From positions 1 to 11,779 of the forward strand of contig JBOGGN010000432.1 of the NCBI GenBank assembly GCA_050744165.1: a stretch of 11,779 bases of DNA, written 5' to 3'. The position numbers were made by a program, and so were the translations under genes. The notes beneath the pieces are model-generated. The model saw only the letters and a list, made by a program, of their open reading frames with translations. It searched no databases and was not told where the DNA came from. Origin of the DNA: JBOGGN01 sp050744165. Lineage in GTDB: Bacteria; Actinomycetota; Acidimicrobiia; Acidimicrobiales; Palsa-688. Every line of letters begins with the position of its first letter. Position 1 is the first letter of the stretch. Positions 6,768 to 11,779 of the stretch are shown piece after piece.

Positions 6768-8402
6768 TCAGTTTGAAATGCTCAGATTGAGGTTGGCCGG
6801 GAAGGACAGCGGTTGCGGCGCCCGGCCGGGATACCAGCCGGGATCGGGGTAGATGCCGGTCATTTCCCGCTGGATGGTTCCGAGACGATCGATCCACTGC
6901 TGCATCAGCCGACGCGCCGCCTCGTCCAACGCCAGGGATGGCAGGTCGGCGGTGAGGAGCATGTTGTACCGCTTCCAGGTGCCGATGAGAGTCGCCAGAA
7001 GGTCGAAGGCGCGGCGCTGGTCCATCGCCTCGCCGGAGAGAGGGACGACCACGGGCACCATCCAGCTCAGCGTCGAATAGTCCCAGGCGACGTTGTTGAG
7101 GTAGTCATGCTCGACGGTCGAGGTGTGGATCACGGTGGCGCATAGCCGGCTCACCCAGTCTCGTGTGAGCCCGTCTGGGGGCATGGAAATGCCGTTGATG
7201 ACGAGCCGGTCGAGTTGTTGCAGCCACCCCTTTACTTCGCGGTCGGTGTCAAGCGCGGAATCGGCGGCGTAATAGAGCGCAACGTACGAAGCCACGTACT
7301 GCAAAGTCTCGTCGTACAAGGCGAGCACATTGTCTCGGTAGGGATACGGAAACGGGGTCTTCGAGGTGGCCCGCCGAGCGAAATGGGTCGGAGGTTCGAA
7401 GTCCCAGATGTCAAAGCCACAGAGCCGCTGCGACGCCATGTCGGTGAGGACCTCGGGATCGTGGGAAAAAATGCGCACCGAGAACCCCCGCCGGCCCGAC
7501 AGCTGCAAGGTCGCCAGCTCCCGATTGCCGATGAGCACGGTCTGGAAACACGGCTGCAGCAGGCGGCGCAGCGGGTGCGACGGGCCGAGATGGTTGGTGG
7601 TCGCCAGGGCCACCGGCGTAAGCAGGGCCAAATGCACGGAGATGTTGTGGCGGAAGGTGGTCAGGTCCTCGTTCCAACCCGCCAGCAGGGCGGCGGGCGA
7701 GCCGCTCGTGGCCACCGTCCGGAGGCGACCATCGACCGTCTCCAGCGACGCTCTAGCCCCGGGGCGGGCGAAGCCCTCCTTGGCCGGGTAGTCGAGCATC
7801 CAAGACAGGTCGACCTCGTAGCCGCCGGTGTCGGCTCGGCGAAGGTAGGACGCGAACGGGCCGCGTACTGCCAACTCGGCGATGACGTCGGGGCCGGAGG
7901 TGCCCTCCCCGCAGGCGGCCAGACCCTCGGGAACGCTCGGCGGGTGGGGCCAGGCCGATCGGAACAGTCTCGGGTACACGGCGCGTACCAAAGCGTCGAT
8001 GTCGTTCGGCACCGGCGGCGTCGACGCCGGGCAGACGAGCTGGGCCAGGCGCATCCCCGCCTTGGTGACGCTGATCGCCAGCAGCCGAAGCCTCGCCTTC
8101 TCGGTGGCCGGAAAGGTCTGCGGGTCGTAGAGCCCGGCGAGGGGGAGGTTTGGGAAGGATTCCGCGTAAGGGCGGAATTCGACCTTTCCTTCTGCAGGCG
8201 GCCGCAGCGGGAGGACACGCTGGGTCTTGAAATCGGTCCAGACGAAGACGGCGACGATCTGGCGGTACATCCAGAAGCGCAGCCTTGCTAGCCGGAACAG
8301 CTGGAACAGCTGGAACAGCCGGTCTGGCCGAGGCCCGTGCCGCCCATCGCCCGGCGGCCATGGTCGAGGCCGTTGCCCTGGCCGCCGGTCGCCCCCGTCC
8401 AT
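6768..8402 (-). CDS. Lipoxygenase family protein, divergent
   Basis: A 544-residue (from ATG 8402) non-heme-iron dioxygenase candidate; lipoxygenases insert O2 into cis,cis-1,4-pentadiene fatty acids. Visible family features: iron ligands H252 and H257 in HNISVH (H-x4-H); SHPLRRLLQPCF at 275-286; PYPYRDNVLALYD at 352-364 with VASYVALYY at 370-378; and IHTSTVEHDYLNN at 425-437 giving H432 and N436 (H-x3-N). Two oddities: the chain ends NLSISN, whereas classical enzymes end in an iron-binding Ile, and the helix after H257 is about four residues shorter, lacking the usual THxxxE. No PLAT domain or clear signal peptide is seen. The first 27 residues are Gly/Arg/Pro-rich and look noncoding; ATG 8270 (residue 45) is an alternative start giving 500 residues. 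It lies 347 bp downstream of the broken epimerase gene on the same strand. Confidence 0.85.
   Translation of the reverse strand: MDGGDRRPGQRPRPWPPGDGRHGPRPDRLFQLFQLFRLARLRFWMYRQIVAVFVWTDFKTQRVLPLRPPAEGKVEFRPYAESFPNLPLAGLYDPQTFPATEKARLRLLAISVTKAGMRLAQLVCPASTPPVPNDIDALVRAVYPRLFRSAWPHPPSVPEGLAACGEGTSGPDVIAELAVRGPFASYLRRADTGGYEVDLSWMLDYPAKEGFARPGARASLETVDGRLRTVATSGSPAALLAGWNEDLTTFRHNISVHLALLTPVALATTNHLGPSHPLRRLLQPCFQTVLIGNRELATLQLSGRRGFSVRIFSHDPEVLTDMASQRLCGFDIWDFEPPTHFARRATSKTPFPYPYRDNVLALYDETLQYVASYVALYYAADSALDTDREVKGWLQQLDRLVINGISMPPDGLTRDWVSRLCATVIHTSTVEHDYLNNVAWDYSTLSWMVPVVVPLSGEAMDQRRAFDLLATLIGTWKRYNMLLTADLPSLALDEAARRLMQQWIDRLGTIQREMTGIYPDPGWYPGRAPQPLSFPANLNLSISN
8292..8318. repeat. Three 9-bp tandem repeats at lipoxygenase N-terminus
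   Basis: One CCGGAACAG (8292-8300) is followed by two exact CTGGAACAG units (8301-8309, 8310-8318). Read on the minus strand in the lipoxygenase frame they encode LFQLFQLFR near residue 29. The unit keeps the frame, so copy-number change would only alter N-terminal length. Confidence 0.85.
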
Positions 8403-8749
8403 GCGGGCCGAGGGTACCGCCCGTCTCGGGCGGGCGCCCGCGGGTTCGTCAGTCCTCGAGCACGTCGAGAAGGACTGAGCTCCGATGCGTTCAACCTCGG
8501 TTGGGTGGCTCGTTTCGAGACGCCCGACGCCAGAGCCGCCATCCAGCTGGTCTCCCGAGATGCCATGTCACCGGTGGACTCGGTTACCTCGGTCGCCGCC
8601 GGCACCGACATCGATGAGGCGTACGCGGAAGCAGTCACTCCGACGAGTCTCTGCCGCTCAGGCGCTGCGCCAGGCCACGGCGTGGCGCGGGCCGTCTTCA
8701 CTCCCCAGCAGGGGAAAGGGCTTCCCACTGCACCGACTCGCGGGACGAG
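8403..8749. other. 347-bp region without a convincing gene; palindromes near lipoxygenase start
   Basis: No frame here has family similarity I can name. A plus-strand frame across about 8479-8640 has fairly regular composition (residues such as FNLGWVARFETPDA and GTDIDEAYAEA) but no credible start, and it could be a gene remnant. Structured DNA lies close to the lipoxygenase ATG: a 12-bp palindrome at 8430-8441, GCCCG/CGGGC at 8419-8423 and 8427-8431, and CAGTCCT/AGGACTG at 8450-8456 and 8471-8477. A small hairpin GCCAC-GGC-GTGGC at 8674-8686 lies 64 bases past the epimerase stop and may be its terminator. Confidence 0.5.
8450..8477. promoter_or_regulatory. Inverted repeat upstream of lipoxygenase start
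   Basis: CAGTCCT (8450-8456) and AGGACTG (8471-8477) form a perfect 7-bp inverted repeat, with a further TCGA/TCGA pair inside it. It sits 48 bases upstream of the ATG at 8402 and could be an operator or a leader stem-loop. The role is inferred from position only. Confidence 0.3.
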
Positions 8750-9554
8750 TTAGCGCCCGTGCTCTCTTGGCGACCCCCGCCGCTTCCGCCAAGGACGGCC
8801 ACGACTGCCGTCCGCCACCGCTGTTGGCCCCGGGTCGGCCAAGGTCCACGCATCGTCGAGCGGCTCGTAGCCAAGGGCGGCGCGGGTGGACTCCAGGTCC
8901 AGCCGCTGGAAGCGGTTGGCGGAAATCCCGTTGCCGACGAAGTACTCGACGGCGGGGGCCGCGGCCGCGGCCACGACCAGCCGGGCGGCGTCGCCGTAGC
9001 TCAACCACATCGCCATGTCGAGAGGGGTGGTTTCCGGTCCCGATGGTGGGTGCTCGAGGCAGAACCCGATGCGCAGCACCACCACCGTCGTCGTCGAGGC
9101 CGACGCCACCCAGGAGCCGAGCGCCTCGGACCATGCCTTGGTGGCGCCGTAGAGGTTGCCGGGCCGGACCCGGTCCTCGGCGCGGAGTTGGCGGCTATTC
9201 GGGTAGCCGACCACCGCCTGGATGCTGCTGGCCAGAACCAGCCGGCGGACCCCGGCGGACCCCGGCGTCCACGGCGCCTTGGGCGATGTTGTAGGCGCCG
9301 GTCACGTTGGCCGGCAGCAGGTCCTCCCACGGGGCTTCGGTGCTTGGATTCCCCGCCATGTGGACCACGGCGTCGACGCCGGAGCACGCCTGCCGGCACG
9401 CCGCCAGGTCAGTGACGTCGAGCACCGCGCAACCCCTTCCAGGGAGGTCGGTTGCCGCCACCTCCCAATGTTCCGAAAGGGCGGGAAGCACCGCTCGGCC
9501 GATCCGTCCGGCGGCGCCGGTCAACAGCAGCCGCGGTTGGGCGCCGGGCGTCAT
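8750..9554 (-). pseudogene. NAD-dependent epimerase/dehydrogenase (extended SDR), frameshifted
   Basis: Two overlapping minus-strand frames together make one short-chain dehydrogenase/epimerase. The first (9554 down to about 9268) holds the NAD-binding loop TGAAGRIG (residues 12-19), the DVTD segment and VVHMAGNPSTEAPWEDLLPAN. The second (from about 9241 to the stop at 8750) holds VLASSIQAVVGYPNS, the catalytic YGATK (Y132, K136 after repair), VVVLRIGF and SANRFQRLDLESTRAALGY. An exact 10-bp duplication at 9242-9261 separates them; removing one copy restores a 264-residue protein reading DAGVRRLVLASS. As it stands, translation from 9554 leaves the frame after VRR and stops at 9195, losing the catalytic Tyr/Lys. 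Uronate dehydrogenase-like enzymes have this size and order of motifs, but the substrate is not certain. A sequencing or assembly error is the main alternative to a true mutation. Confidence 0.85.
9242..9267. repeat. 10-bp tandem duplication causing frameshift
   Basis: CCGGCGGACC occurs twice head to tail (9242-9251 and 9252-9261), and the first six bases occur a third time (9262-9267). Ten bases is not a multiple of three, so the second copy shifts the epimerase frame by one. Confidence 0.95.
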
Positions 9555-9796
9555 TGGGCCGCCACCATCTGGAGGTACCCCTGGCGGTCATGCTGCGACC
9601 CGCCCTGGCGTGCCCTCTGTTCGACCAACTCGCGAGGCAACGGCCTCGGCAGGCTCGAGCACCGGCACCCGGGAGGAGCCGACGTCGGCGCGGTCGTCCG
9701 GCCGAGTACGGGGTGGATGTCCCACAGGGTGGCGCGGCCGAGGAGCACCAGGTGCTCCTGTCCATCGTCAGGGAACGTCACCACCGCACTCAGCAA
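9551..9796 (-). CDS. Small hypothetical protein, uncertain
   Basis: An 81-residue frame I do not recognise. Its N-terminal part (VVTFPDDGQEHLVLLGRATLWDIHPVLGR) looks like a folded beta-rich stretch; the middle is Pro/Cys/Ser-rich and less convincing; the end (DRQGYLQMVAAQ) again looks protein-like. The start would be TTG at 9796-9794 or a GTG a few codons later, with no clear Shine-Dalgarno. In its favour, its stop overlaps the ATG of the epimerase gene as ATGA (9554-9551), a usual sign of translational coupling, and it fills the gap after the hemerythrin gene. It may be a decayed or trimmed piece of a larger gene. Confidence 0.4.
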   Translation of the reverse strand: MLSAVVTFPDDGQEHLVLLGRATLWDIHPVLGRTTAPTSAPPGCRCSSLPRPLPRELVEQRARQGGSQHDRQGYLQMVAAQ

Positions 9797-9838
9797 GAAG
9801 GGGAAGCGGTTCCCTGGTAATGCAGCCCTCGACGGGCG

Positions 9839-10381
9839 TTAACTGACGGACGCGGCGTCTCGCACCCGGTCCACGGCACCGGCCACCATGCCGGAGATGA
9901 GGTTGCCGGGTGGGGTATCACTGGCACGCGGGTGGGGCCGCTTAGGCGCCGTCTTCTTGGCCGTCTCCATGGCATCGCCAATCTCGCCCAGCCGCTTGCG
10001 GCCGAGGGCCTTGCGGACCTGCGGGAAGAGTTCTGTCTCCTCCTCCTCGACGTGATGGCGTACGTTCTCGATCAGGACGGTCACCTTGGCATCGAAGCGC
10101 TCGTCCTCGGGGCTCATGCCCTCCAGCTCCGACAGCACCCACTTCACGATGTGGTGCTCCTCGAGGCTCTCGAGCACCTCGTCCTCGGTCCCTTGTACCT
10201 CGCCGCGGATGGCGGGATAGAAAATCTGCTCCTCGATAGCGGCGTGGACCGACAGCTCCTCGATGATCTGTTGAACCGTCTTGGCCTTGGTTTGCTTGGC
10301 CCGCTCGCCCGCCTTCTCGAAGGCCTTGAAAAGCTTCTCAACCGTCTTGTGGTCGTTCTTCAACAACGTGATGCCGTCCAT
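9839..10381 (-). CDS. Hemerythrin HHE-domain protein
   Basis: A 180-residue cytoplasmic protein with a four-helix hemerythrin fold that binds a di-iron centre; bacterial members are linked to O2, NO or iron handling. Expected ligands: H11 in KNDHKTVEKLF, H46 and E50 in HAAIEEQIFYPAI, H76 or H77 in EEHHIVKWVLSEL, and H110 and E114 in RHHVEEEETELFP. The Lys/Pro-rich tail (KKTAPKRPHPRASDTPPGNLISG) and the short hydrophobic MVAGAVDRVRDA end are typical of actinobacterial relatives. The frame opens 25 codons earlier, but ATG 10381 is preceded by a near-perfect AGGAGGAG (10395-10388) with 6-base spacing, which fixes the start. It is divergent from the CooC-like ATPase gene and first in the minus-strand run that continues to the broken epimerase. 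Confidence 0.95.
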   Translation of the reverse strand: MDGITLLKNDHKTVEKLFKAFEKAGERAKQTKAKTVQQIIEELSVHAAIEEQIFYPAIRGEVQGTEDEVLESLEEHHIVKWVLSELEGMSPEDERFDAKVTVLIENVRHHVEEEETELFPQVRKALGRKRLGEIGDAMETAKKTAPKRPHPRASDTPPGNLISGMVAGAVDRVRDAASVS

Positions 10382-10723
10382 GACGAACTCCTCCTGCTCG
10401 GCTGCTGTAGCGCGCGTCTTACCCGGAGTCCGCAGAGGCCAAGCAAGGTGGGGCACCGGCTATGGCCCGATGCGCCCGCCGTCGGCCTGCGTGTGAGAGA
10501 CCTCGTCCAAAGCCCTGACCGCGAGCAGGTTGATGGGAGAATGGCGGCTCGGCAGCTATCGCGTAGGCGCATCGACTCCGGGCGCGGTTTGGCGCGAAGA
10601 TTGGGCGATGGTGCGGGTGACCAAGAAGACCTCGTGGGGTCGGCGTCGTGGCGGCAATCCCCGGATGGACGATTGCTGTCTGTTGCCCGGCAGCGCAGGC
10701 CCGCAAGCTGCGGCGGAGTCGTT
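10382..10723. other. 342-bp divergent intergenic region, hemerythrin / CooC-like ATPase
   Basis: Both flanking genes must be transcribed from here. Apart from the hemerythrin ribosome binding site (10388-10395) and a GGAG five bases before the GTG at 10724, I find no promoter pair with good boxes and spacing. Open frames cross it in several readings, including one from 10530 whose stop overlaps the GTG start as GTGA, but their residues (Arg/Gly/Trp-rich) look noncoding. Confidence 0.5.
10388..10395 (-). promoter_or_regulatory. Strong ribosome binding site of hemerythrin gene
   Basis: AGGAGGAG on the minus strand, ending 6 bases before ATG 10381. It is the best Shine-Dalgarno sequence in the window and rules out the upstream in-frame ATG at 10456. 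Confidence 0.85.
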
Positions 10724-11776
10724 GTGAACAACGACGAACGCGACGCCCGTCGCCGCGAACGTGAGCTGTGGGCCCGCGAAACCCTGGCCGCGCGAGTCCT
10801 GGTGGTCGAGGATCTAGCCGCCCGGGCCGATGACCCGGTGGGCTGGTCAGCGGTGCGCCGCCAGGCGAGTTCGTACCTCCGGCATCTGGCGACCTGGCAG
10901 CATGGCAACTGGTTCGCCGCCATCCGTGACGCCTTGGACGCCCAGGAGGCGACCATGACCGCGTGGGTGGCACGGGCCGACGCGGAACTCGCAGTGCTCG
11001 ATAGCGACGAGGCCGCCGACGCCGCCGGCCGGCTTGGCCTGCGCTTGGCCATTATCGGCAAAGGCGGGTCGGGCAAGACGGTCATTAGTTCAACCTTGGC
11101 GCGGCTACTCGGCCGCAAAGGCCGGCGGGTGCTGGTTGCCGACCTCGATGTCAACCCGGGGTTGACCTATAGCATCGGCATGGGCGCCGTCGACATCAGT
11201 CTGCCGGTCGACGCCCTGGAGGAACGGCCCGGCGCCGCCTACGGCTGGCAGTTGCGGCAGGGGCTTTTGCCCCGCGACGTCGTCGACCAGTTCAGCTTTG
11301 CGGCCCCTGACGGAGTCCGGGTGACCGGCCTGGGCAAGATCGGAGGCGCCGACAAGGCGGCGGCCAAGCGGACCGTCGTGGCAGTGGTGGAACTGCTCCT
11401 TGGGTTCGGCGAGCCCGGCTGGGACGTGATCGGCGACCTGGAGGCGGGACCCACCACGCCTTTCGAGCGATACCACGCCTTCGCTGACGACGTGGTGGTG
11501 GCGGTCGGCCCCGCCTGGCGTTCTGCCATGACCGCCCGGAGGCTGCTGCCCATGGTCGGTGAGGGCCGGACAACCACCATCGTGGCCAACCGGTTCCGAA
11601 ACGAACTCGACCACCCAGGGCTCACCCCCCGGTTTCGTATCCCCTTCGATCTCGAGGTCGCCATGGCGGAACGCCAGGGCTTGTGTCCCCTCGATGTCTG
11701 TCCCGACTCTCCGACCATCGCCGCCCTGCGGGAGGTGGCGGACCTCTTCGCCAACCAGTCCACCACGGCGGCCTGA
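10724..11776 (+). CDS. CooC/MinD-type deviant-Walker ATPase with N-terminal extension
   Basis: A 350-residue P-loop ATPase of the SIMIBI (ParA/MinD/CooC) class. Residues 112-119 are GKGGSGKT, a deviant Walker A with signature Lys K113; DLDVNPGL at 140-147 is the switch region; DVIGDLEAG at 234-242 matches the Walker B/DxEAG motif typical of CooC, the nickel-insertion ATPase of carbon monoxide dehydrogenase; VAVGPAWRSAMTARRL at 259-274 and VANRFR at 287-292 follow as in CooC/MinD. About 105 residues before the ATPase, rich in Arg, Ala, Trp and Glu and probably helical, match nothing I know. The start is GTG 10724 with GGAG five bases upstream; the frame is open back to 9932 but that stretch is antisense to hemerythrin. 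No carbon monoxide dehydrogenase or nickel gene is visible, so the client is unknown. ParA-like roles are less likely given DLEAG. Confidence 0.85.
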   Translation: MNNDERDARRRERELWARETLAARVLVVEDLAARADDPVGWSAVRRQASSYLRHLATWQHGNWFAAIRDALDAQEATMTAWVARADAELAVLDSDEAADAAGRLGLRLAIIGKGGSGKTVISSTLARLLGRKGRRVLVADLDVNPGLTYSIGMGAVDISLPVDALEERPGAAYGWQLRQGLLPRDVVDQFSFAAPDGVRVTGLGKIGGADKAAAKRTVVAVVELLLGFGEPGWDVIGDLEAGPTTPFERYHAFADDVVVAVGPAWRSAMTARRLLPMVGEGRTTTIVANRFRNELDHPGLTPRFRIPFDLEVAMAERQGLCPLDVCPDSPTIAALREVADLFANQSTTAA

Positions 11777-11779
11777 GGC

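Noticed and set aside
7215..8291. 358-codon plus-strand frame
   Set aside because: Antisense to the lipoxygenase, whose metal-binding motifs are unmistakable; the antisense product is Gly/Arg/Gln-rich with no motifs.
8485..9294. 269-codon plus-strand frame
   Set aside because: Antisense to the epimerase for most of its length; Arg/Pro/Ser-rich with no motifs.
9932..10723. In-frame upstream extension of the CooC-like ATPase
   Set aside because: It is antisense to the hemerythrin gene and crosses the intergenic region; the GTG at 10724 with GGAG in front is the natural start.
10530..10727. 65-codon plus-strand frame whose stop overlaps the ATPase GTG
   Set aside because: The GTGA overlap is suggestive, but the residues are Arg/Gly/Trp-rich, there is no ribosome binding site, and no family is recognisable.

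Overview
This is a high-GC window, strongly biased to G or C at third codon positions, with several GTG starts, Ala/Arg-rich proteins and mostly short intergenic gaps. Its gene content (OmpR-type two-component pair, DUF2332, DoxD-Rieske fusion, hemerythrin with an actinobacterial-style tail) suggests a chromosomal segment of an actinobacterium. The class cannot be fixed by eye; an acidimicrobial or other soil/aquatic lineage is possible. No tRNA, rRNA, transposase, phage gene or CRISPR array is visible.

Layout. (1) 1-475, minus: an OmpR/PhoB response regulator cut by the window edge, with an intact receiver and a diverged DNA-binding part. (2) 660-1130, plus: a small four-helix membrane protein, possibly DUF6069. 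(3) 3446-1306, minus: a complete response regulator/histidine kinase pair joined by a GTGA stop/start overlap. (4) Divergent from it, 3550-4806, plus: one polypeptide fusing a DoxD/DoxX four-helix membrane domain, a Cys-rich segment, a Tat-like helix, a Pro/Thr/Ala linker and a Rieske [2Fe-2S] domain. (5) 5026-6042, plus: DUF2332. (6) 6149-6688, plus: a protein resembling a response-regulator receiver without the phosphorylation residues, behind a good leaderless-promoter candidate. (7) Minus run from 10381 down to 6768: hemerythrin, a small uncertain ORF, an NAD-dependent epimerase/dehydrogenase broken by a 10-bp tandem duplication, then a divergent lipoxygenase. (8) 10724-11776, plus: a CooC/MinD-type deviant-Walker ATPase with an N-terminal extension of about 105 residues.

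How the genes may work together. Four loci encode proteins that bind or probably serve iron/redox chemistry: a Rieske cluster attached to a quinone-oxidoreductase-like membrane domain, a di-iron hemerythrin, a non-heme-iron lipoxygenase and a CooC-like metallochaperone-type ATPase. The two-component pair shares a 103-bp divergent intergenic region with the DoxD-Rieske gene and is its most obvious candidate regulator. That they form one functional system is inference; the strands alternate and there is no single operon.

The items most worth a second look are the lipoxygenase, which keeps its His/His/His/Asn iron ligands but lacks the C-terminal Ile and has a shortened catalytic helix; the exact 10-bp duplication that breaks the epimerase; the DoxD-Rieske fusion; the pseudo-receiver protein; and the extended CooC-like ATPase.
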